Below are positions 44,467-55,538 of a stretch of 64,000 nt of DNA, piece after piece. Numbering within the stretch: position 1 is the stretch's first letter; each line of letters begins with the position of its first letter. The DNA lies in contig NZ_FNAN01000024.1 in assembly GCF_900101885.1 (NCBI RefSeq), forward strand, positions 62,001-126,000. Direction: 5' to 3'. Source of the stretch: Dyadobacter soli. GTDB taxonomy: Bacteria; Bacteroidota; Bacteroidia; Cytophagales; Spirosomataceae. The notes under the pieces were generated by a model, which saw nothing but the letters and a program-made list of their open reading frames with translations, ran no database searches and was not told the DNA's origin. A program made the translations under genes and the position numbers.

Positions 44467-44934
44467 TCAGTTCACTGCCTGGTGCAGGTCACGGTATTTC
44501 TTGATCAGGTTGTGCGATTCGAGCAGCTCTGCTTTCTGGTTCGCGATGATCTGGCGGATATCTACCGGAAGGTCGGCATCGGTGGCCAAGGCGTCGTCGT
44601 AAGCTTCTTGTGCTGCATCCTCGCCATATTCGCAGCTTTCGAGCACCGAAGTGCGGTCGTGGCCGGTAAATGTGGCCTTAATGTCCATCCATACGCGGTA
44701 GATTTTCCCGGAAGCAGTAGTACCTGTTGCGACTTCGCCACCCAGGTTGCGTATTTCAGCACTTAGCTCATTAATGTTTTCGCGGCTTTCGTTGGCCATT
44801 TTCTGGAAAATTCCCCTCAGGTCTACATCTATGTCTTCAACCTCCGCGAGTGCTTTTTCGTAGCCGTCGATACGGTCGTTATTAATTCTGATCAGGTCGT
44901 TCAGTACTTCAACTAGATTTTCATTGGTTTCCAT
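44467..44934 (-). CDS. PA2169-family four-helix-bundle protein (DUF2383)
   Basis: 155 residues from ATG 44934 (METNENLVEVLNDLIRINND); the longer frame to 45096 adds basic shadow sequence. Four amphipathic helices with acidic patches (DRIDGYEKALAEVEDIDVDLR, YGEDAAQEAYDDAL, VDIRQIIANQKAELLESH) give the ferritin-like bundle seen in this family. Such proteins are stress-associated and some may bind metal, but no activity is established. Neighbours on the same strand are topoisomerase IB and the phytochrome operon. It is cytoplasmic; no signal peptide. Confidence 0.8.
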   Translation of the reverse strand: METNENLVEVLNDLIRINNDRIDGYEKALAEVEDIDVDLRGIFQKMANESRENINELSAEIRNLGGEVATGTTASGKIYRVWMDIKATFTGHDRTSVLESCEYGEDAAQEAYDDALATDADLPVDIRQIIANQKAELLESHNLIKKYRDLHQAVN

Positions 44935-45121
44935 GAGTGTCAATGTTAGTTTGTGACAAGTTTTGTTCTTAAACAGTTGCATGGCTTTCAAATGCTGTGC
45001 CACTTTTTTAAATGGGGCTTTACACGCTGTGGAGGCCATTTTTCGCCTGCGTATATGTAGGAGATATTGCCCGCCACGCACGCGCTGGCGACGCACGTGC
45101 GTGTGAATGTCATCAGAATGC

Positions 45122-46222
45122 TCAGGCCGGACGTGCCAGTAATGTCTTCACATGATGCTCCGTTTCGGAGAAATAGGCAGTTTCTTCTACCTCTTTGTTG
45201 AGAAACCGCTGAATGCGGTTGTTTTCGTAAGCCCTGAAAACGGCCGGGTGCACATAGTACTTCTTGCAAACAGCCCGTGTGTTCCCCAAATGCGCCGCTA
45301 CGGCATCCAGGCACGTATTTATGACGCGCGTCAGCTGCCTTTGGGATGCGGCTTTTTCCTGGTGGCTCAGGTATTCAAATGCCGTGACGGTACCCATCCA
45401 CGTCCGGAAATCCTTGGCAGAGAAGCTGGCGCCCGTGTAGCGACGAATGTAGTCGTTCACTTGCTGCGCGTTCAATGCGCACTTCCCGCCGGTTTCGGTG
45501 ACGTACTGAAACAGCCTTTTTCCGGGCATTTCCTTGCATTGCTTTACCAGCCGCGCGAGTTGCTTGTCGCGCAGGACGATATCCTGTTTAATGCCTTTTT
45601 TACCCGTGAACATAAAGCGAATGAGGCTGCCTGTAATCGTGGCGCAGCGCGCGTCGAGGGTGGTAATGCCCGAGGAGCCGTGCCGGATCTTGTAGCGTTG
45701 GTTGCCCACACGCATGCAGGTCTTGTCCATGAGCTTGATCACCAGCGCGATGGCTTTTGAAAGGTCGAAGTCGCGTTTACGGAGATCGTGCTCCACCTGC
45801 TCGCGCAATGCGGGCAGTGCTTCCGAAAACGTGAGTAGTTTGTAATATTTGGTCTGGTTCCGGACGAGGTTCCAGTAGGGGTGGTAGCGATATTGCTTCC
45901 GGCCGGCGGCGTCGATGCCCGTGGCCTGCAAATGTGCGTCGGGGTCGGCGCTGATCCACACATTCGTCCACGCGGGAGGGAGTACCAGCGACTTGATGCG
46001 TTTGATCGTTTGGGGATCTTTACAGCGCTGGCCATCGGCGTCGGTGTAGTAAAAGCGGGGCGCTTTTCCCTTGCGCATATAGCCGGGCGCGTCGGCCGAC
46101 TGCACGTAATGAAGCCCTGCCGCTTCGGCCGTTAATGCAGGGTTCTTTCTGAGTTTTTTAAATTGCCGGGCCGTAATTACCGGCTCATCGGTGGCGAATG
46201 CTAGGGCTGCGGCTACTGACAT
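45122..46222 (-). CDS. DNA topoisomerase IB
   Basis: 366 residues from ATG 46222; an in-frame GTG at 46246 would add eight. The N-terminal DNA-binding part (GLHYVQSADAPGYMRKGKAPRFYY, RIKSLVLPPAWTNVWI) and C-terminal catalytic part match poxvirus-like bacterial type IB enzymes. The active-site tyrosine lies in CKKYYVHPAV (first or second Y), and supporting arginine and lysine segments (RVGNQRYKIRHGSSGITTL, DFRTWMGT) are in place. It relaxes DNA supercoils by single-strand breaks without ATP. In bacteria the enzyme is accessory and often found with stress genes. It is not in the phytochrome operon because a terminator lies between. Confidence 0.88.
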   Translation of the reverse strand: MSVAAALAFATDEPVITARQFKKLRKNPALTAEAAGLHYVQSADAPGYMRKGKAPRFYYTDADGQRCKDPQTIKRIKSLVLPPAWTNVWISADPDAHLQATGIDAAGRKQYRYHPYWNLVRNQTKYYKLLTFSEALPALREQVEHDLRKRDFDLSKAIALVIKLMDKTCMRVGNQRYKIRHGSSGITTLDARCATITGSLIRFMFTGKKGIKQDIVLRDKQLARLVKQCKEMPGKRLFQYVTETGGKCALNAQQVNDYIRRYTGASFSAKDFRTWMGTVTAFEYLSHQEKAASQRQLTRVINTCLDAVAAHLGNTRAVCKKYYVHPAVFRAYENNRIQRFLNKEVEETAYFSETEHHVKTLLARPA

Positions 46223-46324
46223 GTGGTTTACCGTTTGTTGTCCCACAAATCATAATAATTTAATACCAACCCGTAGTGCATTCCGAAACCGCCCGCCAGC
46301 CGCTATACATTCATTTAGTAGTAT

Positions 46325-46360
46325 ATAAAAAATCCCCAGCCGCGCCGGGTGAGCGGCTGA
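46325..46360 (-). terminator. Intrinsic terminator of the phytochrome operon
   Basis: CAGCCGC (46337-46343) and GCGGCTG (46353-46359) form a GC-rich stem; on the minus strand the arm is followed by GGGATTTTTTATA. It is 35 bp past the phytochrome stop. Confidence 0.75.
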
Positions 46361-46393
46361 GCTGAGGAACAATGTACTCACAGGTACCGGTTG

Positions 46394-48679
<2,286 letters not shown>

Positions 48680-48692
48680 TCCTGCTGATCAG

Positions 48693-49325
48693 TTACGACC
48701 TACCGGGCCGAGTAGTTTGAGCACGGTGGCTGAGCCAATTGTCAATGATAGTAAAAGTTTTTTTAGCGCTGCCAATCACTTCATCCCGTTCCTCATGCTC
48801 GTCGACAAATTGGGTAAGGGAAGAGATGAAACTTTTCCACAGGTTTCCCGTCTGCGTTCCATATCCCCAGAAGTAGGAAGCGCCGTTTTCGGGAGTGAGC
48901 CCGAGTACTTCGTGGATATGCCTGTACAAAATCTTTCCGCCCAGCGTGGAGCCTTCCAGCACGTACATGATTCCCAGCGCCTCGGCCAACGAGGAAAATT
49001 CGAAACGGTATACCGGCAACGCGTCGATATCCGCTTCGGTAAGGCCCGTGGCGAGCAGGTCGTCGATGATCAACCGCGATTTATATCTTTCCGATAAGTC
49101 GGTGATAATGTGGGAAATGGCAGGGAATACCTGATCCTCGCAGGCGATGGTCACTCCGAAGAGCGCAGCCAGGTAGGTCTGATAGTCATGAACGGAAGCG
49201 GAGAGGGTGAGTATCGCTTTGGAAAGTGGATTGTCTTCCAGCCTCTGATGGCTTTCCGCAGTCTCTTGTCTTAGTCGTTTAAAAAATAAGTCTTGCTCCG
49301 TGTTGAAAGCAGTTGCTTCACTCAT
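48693..49325 (-). CDS. bphO: Biliverdin-producing heme oxygenase
   Basis: 210 residues. The fold is the helical heme oxygenase; the proximal ligand is H26 in ETAESHQRLE, and the distal helix with glycines reads MYVLEGSTLGGKILYRHI. It opens heme to biliverdin, CO and iron, and supplies the phytochrome chromophore. The gene sits between the response regulator (28-bp gap) and the phytochrome (13-bp gap), a classic bphO-bphP arrangement. Reductant partner not visible. Confidence 0.93.
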   Translation of the reverse strand: MSEATAFNTEQDLFFKRLRQETAESHQRLEDNPLSKAILTLSASVHDYQTYLAALFGVTIACEDQVFPAISHIITDLSERYKSRLIIDDLLATGLTEADIDALPVYRFEFSSLAEALGIMYVLEGSTLGGKILYRHIHEVLGLTPENGASYFWGYGTQTGNLWKSFISSLTQFVDEHEERDEVIGSAKKTFTIIDNWLSHRAQTTRPGRS

Positions 49326-49353
49326 ACTTGAATGCTTATTGAAATCTGTAAGA

Positions 49354-49797
49354 TTAATTGGCTATCAAAAATTGTTCCAGCCCCTCCGGCATCGCCGCTC
49401 CTTCAAGTTCGAGAAGGCACTTTTTGAGGATTGCTATCAGGCCATTAAAGCTGGTGGGTTTTTGAATATACAGGTTTGCGCCATTCCGGTAGGCCGACTC
49501 CCAAAGGTATTGCGCTACCGACGTGGAAAGTATCACAATCGGCACTTGTTCATACCCCGCTGTTCCGCGGATTTCCCCCAGGCATTCCAGCCCGTTTTTG
49601 ATAGGCATATTCATGTCCAGAAATATAATGTCGGGCTTGTCGCTTGCGTCCTTTATGATTCCCAGTAGCTCCATACCATTCTCTGCGACCGTCAGATTTG
49701 TTTCAATGGGAATATGTGACAGTGCTTCCTGAAAAAGGAAGGTATCGTCATGGTCGTCGTCGGCCAGCAGGATCCGCAGAGGGGTAACGGGGCTCAT
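49354..49797 (-). CDS. Single-domain response regulator of the phytochrome operon
   Basis: 147 residues, receiver domain only. The acidic pocket is LLADDDHDD at 11-18, the phosphoacceptor is D61 in IIFLDMNMP, the switch Ser/Thr lies in VILSTSV, and the lysine in LYIQKP. There is no output domain, so it passes phosphate on or acts by protein contact, as CheY-like Rcp1 regulators of cyanobacterial phytochromes do. First gene of the operon regulator-bphO-bphP. Divergent from a DUF4142 lipoprotein gene. Confidence 0.92.
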   Translation of the reverse strand: MSPVTPLRILLADDDHDDTFLFQEALSHIPIETNLTVAENGMELLGIIKDASDKPDIIFLDMNMPIKNGLECLGEIRGTAGYEQVPIVILSTSVAQYLWESAYRNGANLYIQKPTSFNGLIAILKKCLLELEGAAMPEGLEQFLIAN

Positions 49798-49951
49798 TAA
49801 TCAGGGTAGATGGTGGTTTTGAAAAAGGCAGTACAACCCGCGGGACGCTGTGGTTGTCGACGGATAGCTACAAAAATATCCGTTTTTTCGATCGCGATGG
49901 CACAGTTTTTTAATTTTTAGGACCCAAATCATCAAAAAATGAAAACCTGTT

Positions 49952-50515
49952 ATGAAAAAGATCGCATTGAGTATCCTGATGGCAGCTACCGTGGTGGCGT
50001 TTACAAATTGTAACAACACTAAGACGGAGGACAGCAAAGAAGTTGCCGAAGAGCAGAACGAAGCCAAACTCGACACGACCGCATTGGAGGATGACTCCGA
50101 GTTTGCGGTAGCAGCTGCCGACGGTGGTATGATGGAAGTACAACTCGGCGAATTAGCGAAGACGAACGCAGCAAGTGCGGACGTGAAGAAATTCGGGGCA
50201 ATGATGGTAACGGACCATTCAAAAGCGAACGATGAGCTGAAAGCCCTTGCCGCTCAGAAGAATATCACGCTTCCGGCAATGCTAAGCGACGACAAGCAGA
50301 AAAAGTATGACGACCTCGCCAAAAAGAAAGGCAAGGATTTCGACAAAGCCTACATTTCTTTCATGGTCGACGACCACAAGGAAGATATCAGCGAGTTTGA
50401 AGAAGCCGCGAAAGATGCCAAAGACCCGGACGTAAAAGCCTGGGCGGGCGGTAAAGTTCCTACTTTGAAACACCACCTTGAAATGGCAGAGGCCATTGAT
50501 AAAAAGACCAAGTAA
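49952..50515 (+). CDS. DUF4142 domain lipoprotein
   Basis: 187 residues. The signal MKKIALSILMAATVVAFTNC has a lipobox cysteine at 20, then an acidic linker (about 22-50), then DUF4142 helices: EFAVAAADGGMMEVQLGELAKTN, VKKFGAMMVTDHSKANDELKALA, and DKAYISFMVDDHKEDISEFEEAA. The H and D residues of the two middle helices make a ferritin-like bundle that may bind metal. Found in many soil Bacteroidota and Proteobacteria; function not known. Divergent from the light operon and closed by a strong terminator. Confidence 0.85.
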   Translation: MKKIALSILMAATVVAFTNCNNTKTEDSKEVAEEQNEAKLDTTALEDDSEFAVAAADGGMMEVQLGELAKTNAASADVKKFGAMMVTDHSKANDELKALAAQKNITLPAMLSDDKQKKYDDLAKKKGKDFDKAYISFMVDDHKEDISEFEEAAKDAKDPDVKAWAGGKVPTLKHHLEMAEAIDKKTK

Positions 50516-50533
50516 ACCATTATGAACGGTTTC

Positions 50534-50569
50534 AAAAGCCCGGGGCGAGTTATTCGCTTCGGGCTTTTT
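50534..50569 (+). terminator. Intrinsic terminator of the DUF4142 gene
   Basis: AAAAGCCCG (50534-50542) pairs with CGGGCTTTT (50560-50568); the inside GGGCGA/TCGCTT continues the stem with G-T pairs around GTTAT. T5 tract follows. Confidence 0.8.
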
Positions 50570-50718
50570 GCTTTAAGAAATGCTGTATAGTGAAAACAAA
50601 TCACCAATTTGTAATTTTAAACCCGGCTGAAAACCGGCTCCGTAAAGTAATTCCGGTAAAAGCTTGCGATTTGATTTTGCATAAGTTTATTTTGTCTACC
50701 TATTATATAGAGTATTTC

Positions 50719-52290
50719 ATGTTTACTATCCTTACCCGTCCCGTGAAGTTGACTTTAAAGGCCTTTTGCGGCCTGATTGCGCTGGTGATGCCGATCACAA
50801 CGGCATTGTCCCAAACCGCGCAGCGCCCGAACATTATTTTTATTTTTTCCGATGACCACGCTTACCAGGGCATTGGTGCCTATGGAAATAAAATTGTTAA
50901 AACCCCTAATATCGACCGCATTGCCCGCGAGGGTGCATTGCTGACCAATAACCTGGTTACCAACTCGATATGCGGCCCGAGCCGGGCGACATTGCTGACC
51001 GGCAAATACAGCCACCTGAATGGGTATAAGCGCAACGACCGCACGAAATTCGATACGGGGCAGACGCTGCTGTCGAAAACGCTGCAGAGTAACGGTTACC
51101 AAACGGCGTGGATCGGTAAAATGCATTTGAACAGCTTACCGGCAGGTTTCGATTACTGGAATGTGCTGCCCGACCAGGGACATTATTATAATCCGCAATT
51201 CGTAGGACAGCCGAACGACACCACCCAATACACCGGCTATGTGTCCGACCTCATTACCCAGTTCGCGACCGGCTGGCTCGACAAGCGCGACAACAGCAAG
51301 CCGTTCTTCCTGATCGTCGGCCACAAAGCGACGCACCGCGAATGGATGCCCGATTTGCAGGACCTGGGTGCGTACGATAATGTAACTTTTCCGCTCCCTT
51401 CGACATTTTACGACGACTATAAAGGCAGAAAAGCAGCCGCCGACCAGGATATGACCATCGACAAAACGATGCGCATGAAGTTTGACCTGAAAGTGGGCGT
51501 GGATTATGAGAAGGATTTCCTGTATAACCGACTCAATCCTACGCAGAAAAAAGTATTCAAAGCCTATTACGACAAGGTTTCCAAAGAAGTAACAGACAAG
51601 AACCTGACCGGCAAGGCATTGGTGGAATGGAAGTTTCAGCGTTACCTCCGCGATTATTTCTCTACCGCCAATTCCCTCGACCGCAACATCGGCAAGCTGC
51701 TCGATTACCTCGACAAAAGCGGTTTATCTAAAAATACGGTCGTAATCTATGCTTCCGACCAGGGCTTTTACCTGGGCGAGCACGGTTGGTTCGACAAGCG
51801 TTTTATTTACGAAGAATCCTTGAAAACGCCGTTTGTGATCCGCTATCCGGGGGTGATCAAGCCGGGTACCAAAGTGAGCGACCTCGTGGTGAATATCGAC
51901 TGGGCTCCGACTGTGCTGAACATTGCGGGGGTGAAAACGCCCTCGGACATGCAGGGGAAATCGTTCCTTCCATTGCTGAAAGCCAGCAGCACTGCGCAGG
52001 TTCCCTGGCGTAAAGAGGCTTACTACCATTATTACGAATTCCCGCAGCCGCACCACGTCCACCCGCATTTCGGGCTGCGCACGAGCCGCTATAAGCTGGC
52101 CTATTTCTATGGCGGTGCCGATTCGTGGGAGTTGTACGATTTGCAGAAAGACCCGAAAGAGGTTTCCAATATTTATGGAGCAAAAGGAACGGAAGCGCTT
52201 ACAGCCGACCTGAAAGGCAAGCTGAAAGCATTGATGAACGAATACAAGGACGACGAGGCATTGAAAATCCTCGCAACGGCCAAGCCATGA
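50719..52290 (+). CDS. Cys-type sulfatase, exported
   Basis: 523 residues from ATG 50719; the frame to 50590 has no support. An N-terminal hydrophobic signal ends near TALSQ. The metal site begins FIFSDDHAYQ (two Asp), and the maturation signature is CGPSRATLLTG with C85 to become formylglycine. The later block ASDQGFYLGEHGWFDKR is the usual second metal and substrate site of family S1, and the end (RTSRYKLAYFYGG) is the C-terminal subdomain. It removes sulfate esters from an unknown sugar or polysaccharide. The FAD gene overlaps its stop by 4 bp, and a formylglycine-generating enzyme follows that. Confidence 0.92.
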   Translation: MFTILTRPVKLTLKAFCGLIALVMPITTALSQTAQRPNIIFIFSDDHAYQGIGAYGNKIVKTPNIDRIAREGALLTNNLVTNSICGPSRATLLTGKYSHLNGYKRNDRTKFDTGQTLLSKTLQSNGYQTAWIGKMHLNSLPAGFDYWNVLPDQGHYYNPQFVGQPNDTTQYTGYVSDLITQFATGWLDKRDNSKPFFLIVGHKATHREWMPDLQDLGAYDNVTFPLPSTFYDDYKGRKAAADQDMTIDKTMRMKFDLKVGVDYEKDFLYNRLNPTQKKVFKAYYDKVSKEVTDKNLTGKALVEWKFQRYLRDYFSTANSLDRNIGKLLDYLDKSGLSKNTVVIYASDQGFYLGEHGWFDKRFIYEESLKTPFVIRYPGVIKPGTKVSDLVVNIDWAPTVLNIAGVKTPSDMQGKSFLPLLKASSTAQVPWRKEAYYHYYEFPQPHHVHPHFGLRTSRYKLAYFYGGADSWELYDLQKDPKEVSNIYGAKGTEALTADLKGKLKALMNEYKDDEALKILATAKP

Positions 52291-53741
52291 CCCGCGTGGC
52301 GACAACAGCGTACGATGCCATCGTGGTAGGCTCCGGCCCGAACGGACTTGCAGCCGCCATTACCTTACAGGAATCCGGACTTTCAGTATTGCTTATTGAA
52401 GGCAAGGACACGATCGGCGGAGGTATGCGAACGCTGGAACTGACACTACCGGGTTACCGCCACGACATTTGTTCGGCGGTTCATCCGATGGCGTTGATGT
52501 CGCCGTTTTTTGAACGATTACCGTTGGCGGATTTCGGGCTGAAATTCGTCCAGCCGACGCACGACGCGGCACATCCGCTGGATGGCGGCCGGGTGGCGGT
52601 GCTGGATAAATCGGTGGAAGCGACGGCGCGCCAGTTGGGTGCCGACGGCGCTATGTACCGCAAATGGATGGGCGGCCTGCTGGAATCCATTCCGAAGTTG
52701 CTGCCGGATCTGCTCGGCCCGTTGCAATGGCCTGACGAACCTTTCAGGCTTGCGGCTTTCGGGCTAAATGCATTGCCGCCGGCTACCTGGATGGCCAGGA
52801 AATTCAAAACAGCGGAAGGGCGTGCGTTATGGGCCGGAATGGCGGCACATTCGATCCAACCGCTGGGCAATATCGCGACGTCGGCCTTTGGGATCATGCT
52901 CATGGCTGCGGCGCACGTTAAAGGATGGGTGATTCCCGTAGGCGGCAGCCAGCGCATTGCGGATGCATTGGCGGCTTATTTTCAGTCGCTTGGCGGGAAG
53001 ATCCAGACGGGCTGGATGGTTGGTTCTGTGGATGAATTGCCTTCTGCCAAAGTATTTTTAATGGATGTAACCCCAAAGCAGATCGTGCGTATCGCGGGCG
53101 ACAGGCTGAGTTCTTCCTATAAACGGCGTTTGGAAGGTTACCGACAAGGTCCGGGTGTTTTCAAGGTCGATTGGGCATTGGACGAGCCGATACCCTTCCA
53201 GCGCGAAGAGTGCCGGGGAGCGGGTACGGTGCATTTGGGGAATACATTCGAAGAAATCGTGCGGTACGAGCGGAATGTGGGGAATGGGAAGCGGGGCGAA
53301 AAGCCTTTTGCATTGGTAGCCCAGCAAAGCCTGTTCGACAATACCCGAGCACCCGAAGGCAAGCACACGGCATGGGCGTATTGCCACGTCCCAAACGGCG
53401 ACGACCGCGACATGACCGACGCCCTGGAAAGCCAGATCGAGCGGTATGCGCCGGGTTTCAGGGATATTATCAAGGCAAAACACACTACCAACGCCAGCGC
53501 ATTGGAACAATATAACCCCAACTATATCGGCGGGGACATTAATGGCGGCATCCAGGACGTATGGCAGCTGTATTCGAGGCCGGTGTTGAGCATTACGCCT
53601 TACCGGACATCGGCGAAGGATATTTATATCTGCTCTTCGTCCACACCTCCGGGCGGGGGCGTACATGGGATGTGCGGGTACCACGCGGCCAGGCAGGCAT
53701 TGAAGGATGTTTTTAGAATTGAAGTCAAAAAAGCACAATAG
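52287..53741 (+). CDS. FAD-dependent oxidoreductase, phytoene-desaturase-related
   Basis: 484 residues from ATG 52287, overlapping the sulfatase stop (ATGA). The dinucleotide fold starts AIVVGSGPNGLAAAITL, with IEGKDTIGGGMRT as the second FAD strand. The end SSSTPPGGGVHGMCGYHAA is the C-terminal FAD motif of the CrtI/PYROXD2 relatives. It lacks a signal peptide, so it is cytoplasmic or membrane-associated. The substrate is unknown; membership in the carotenoid branch is not proven. Its tight coupling to an exported sulfatase is unexpected and may only reflect operon sharing. Confidence 0.85.
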   Translation: MTRVATTAYDAIVVGSGPNGLAAAITLQESGLSVLLIEGKDTIGGGMRTLELTLPGYRHDICSAVHPMALMSPFFERLPLADFGLKFVQPTHDAAHPLDGGRVAVLDKSVEATARQLGADGAMYRKWMGGLLESIPKLLPDLLGPLQWPDEPFRLAAFGLNALPPATWMARKFKTAEGRALWAGMAAHSIQPLGNIATSAFGIMLMAAAHVKGWVIPVGGSQRIADALAAYFQSLGGKIQTGWMVGSVDELPSAKVFLMDVTPKQIVRIAGDRLSSSYKRRLEGYRQGPGVFKVDWALDEPIPFQREECRGAGTVHLGNTFEEIVRYERNVGNGKRGEKPFALVAQQSLFDNTRAPEGKHTAWAYCHVPNGDDRDMTDALESQIERYAPGFRDIIKAKHTTNASALEQYNPNYIGGDINGGIQDVWQLYSRPVLSITPYRTSAKDIYICSSSTPPGGGVHGMCGYHAARQALKDVFRIEVKKAQ

Positions 53742-53754
53742 CGTTTTTAGTAAT

Positions 53755-54840
53755 ATGAATTTTTCAATCAAAGGATTTTGCGGGTTAATGGGCGTGGCTG
53801 CCATCACGCTATGGAGCTGCGGCAGCAAGCAAACCGCCGAGGATAAGCGCAAAGCCGACAGCCTCGCCGCCTGCATTGCCGACGGAATGCCATCCCGGGC
53901 GTCCGCGATCCATAATGCAAGCCTGGTAACGGAAGGCGCCGGCGACAGCACCGGAATGGTGTGGATTCCGGGTGGCAAGTTCGTCATGGGTGCCGACGAA
54001 TTCCCCGACTCCCGCCCGATGCACGAGGTGACCGTAAATGGCTATTATATAGATGCGCACGAAGTTACCAATGCCGAGTTCGACGCATTTGTAAAAGCGA
54101 CTAACTATAAAACCGTTGCTGAACGTCCATTGAATCCGGCCGATTATCCTGGCGTGCCGGCCGATAAGCTGGTACCAGGCTCGGCGGTGTTCACGCCTAC
54201 GCCTGCACGTGTGAGCCTGGATAACCCGCTGCAATGGTGGAATTACGTCCCGGGTGCCAACTGGGCGCATCCCGAAGGGCCTTCCAGTTCGACTAAGGGT
54301 CGCGAAAACTATCCGGTTGTGCACGTGTCTTACGAGGATGCGGCCGCTTATGCTAAATGGGCCGGCAAAAGGCTTCCTACCGAAGCGGAATGGGAATTTG
54401 CTGCGCAAGGCGGCAAAGGAAATCACACCTATTACTGGGGCGATCAACTAAAACCCGGCGGCAAATGGGTGGCGAACATTTACCAGGGCAGCTTTCCCGA
54501 CAAGAATACCAAGGAAGATGGCTATCTTACCGCGGCGCCTATTAAATCCTTCCCTGCTAATCCATACGGTTTGTATGATATGGACGGCAATGTGTGGGAA
54601 TGGTGCGAGGACCTTTATCGGCCGGATTATTATCAAAAAAGCCCGGCTGCTAACCCGAAAGGGCCATCCGATAGCTATGACCCGGATGAACCCGGTGCCG
54701 TGAAACGCGTCCAGCGCGGCGGTTCATTCCTTTGCAGCGACGATTATTGCATTCGTTACAAAGCAGGCAGCCGCGGCAAAGGTGAAGTGACCAGCGGAAG
54801 CAACAACCTCGGTTTTCGCTGTGTAATGGATAAAAAATGA
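53755..54840 (+). CDS. Formylglycine-generating enzyme (SUMF1 family) lipoprotein
   Basis: 361 residues from ATG 53755. A lipoprotein-like signal (AAITLWSC, cysteine at 22) directs export. The FGE-sulfatase domain begins GMVWIPGGKFVMGADE (about 63), with YEDAAAYAKWAGKRLPTEAEWE, YDMDGNVWEWCED and the C-terminal RGGSFLCSDDYCIRY. The two cysteines C327 and C332 match the copper-binding active-site pair (C336/C341) of human FGE, so this looks like a real oxygen-using maturase and not one of the many catalytic-dead relatives such as GldK/GldJ. The sulfatase it probably matures is two genes upstream. Confidence 0.9.
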   Translation: MNFSIKGFCGLMGVAAITLWSCGSKQTAEDKRKADSLAACIADGMPSRASAIHNASLVTEGAGDSTGMVWIPGGKFVMGADEFPDSRPMHEVTVNGYYIDAHEVTNAEFDAFVKATNYKTVAERPLNPADYPGVPADKLVPGSAVFTPTPARVSLDNPLQWWNYVPGANWAHPEGPSSSTKGRENYPVVHVSYEDAAAYAKWAGKRLPTEAEWEFAAQGGKGNHTYYWGDQLKPGGKWVANIYQGSFPDKNTKEDGYLTAAPIKSFPANPYGLYDMDGNVWEWCEDLYRPDYYQKSPAANPKGPSDSYDPDEPGAVKRVQRGGSFLCSDDYCIRYKAGSRGKGEVTSGSNNLGFRCVMDKK

Positions 54841-54864
54841 TTTGAGTACCAAACCGATAATATC

Positions 54865-55434
54865 ATGAGTGTGCGCTTTCTGACCGTACCAGGACTTGCG
54901 AGCTCCGGCCCGCAGCATTGGCAGACCATCTGGGAAGAGCAATATCCCGACCGTTTCGAACGCGTGCAGCAGGTGAACTGGGACTGGCCTGTGAAAGAGG
55001 AATGGGTAGCGCAGCTGCAAAAGCAGATCAGCGAGCTTACCGAGCCGACCATCCTCGTCGCGCATAGCCTGGGCTGCATTACCGTGGCGCATTGGGCGCA
55101 GGAGTTTAGTTCGGAGTTGATTAAAGGCGCATTACTGGTAGCGCCGGCGGATGCGGAGCTGTCGAAGCGGTTGAATTTCGTGGTCGGCTTCACGCCCATA
55201 CCCGTGCGCACGATCCCTTTCAAAACGATCGTGGTGGCGAGCACGAACGATATTTACGCGACCATAGGCCGGTCGAAAGTATTTGCCGCGAACTGGGGGA
55301 GCGATTTTATTAATGTGGGTAAAAAAGGCCATATCAATGCCGTTTCGGGGCTGGAAGACTGGGTTGACGGCAAGAAGATATTGGAGCATTTCGACGGCGT
55401 GAAATTGCTGGAAGGCGAAGCAACGCGTTCCTGA
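54865..55434 (+). CDS. RBBP9/YdeN-family alpha/beta hydrolase
   Basis: 189 residues. The small serine hydrolase fold has its nucleophile in VAHSLGC, the acid in ASTNDIYA and the histidine in KKGHINAVSG. The start FLTVPGLASSGPQHWQ is characteristic of the RBBP9/YdeN group. Cytoplasmic. It lies 24 bp after the FGE gene and may be the last gene of that operon. The substrate is not known. Confidence 0.85.
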   Translation: MSVRFLTVPGLASSGPQHWQTIWEEQYPDRFERVQQVNWDWPVKEEWVAQLQKQISELTEPTILVAHSLGCITVAHWAQEFSSELIKGALLVAPADAELSKRLNFVVGFTPIPVRTIPFKTIVVASTNDIYATIGRSKVFAANWGSDFINVGKKGHINAVSGLEDWVDGKKILEHFDGVKLLEGEATRS

Positions 55435-55470
55435 GAAACGGCGTATGGGATTGTTAAAGCCTGTTAATGA

Positions 55471-55503
55471 TTTGTTAAGTGCTTTTTATTCTTTATATCT
55501 TTC
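55471..55503 (+). promoter_or_regulatory. Candidate promoter of the YceI gene
   Basis: TTTG at 55471-55474, 21-bp spacer, TATCTTTC at 55496-55503, near the Bacteroidota consensus TTTG/TANNTTTG, ending 35 bp before the start codon. Confidence 0.5.
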
Positions 55504-55538
55504 AAAACAGTTCTACACTTTAAACGATTGAAATTATT

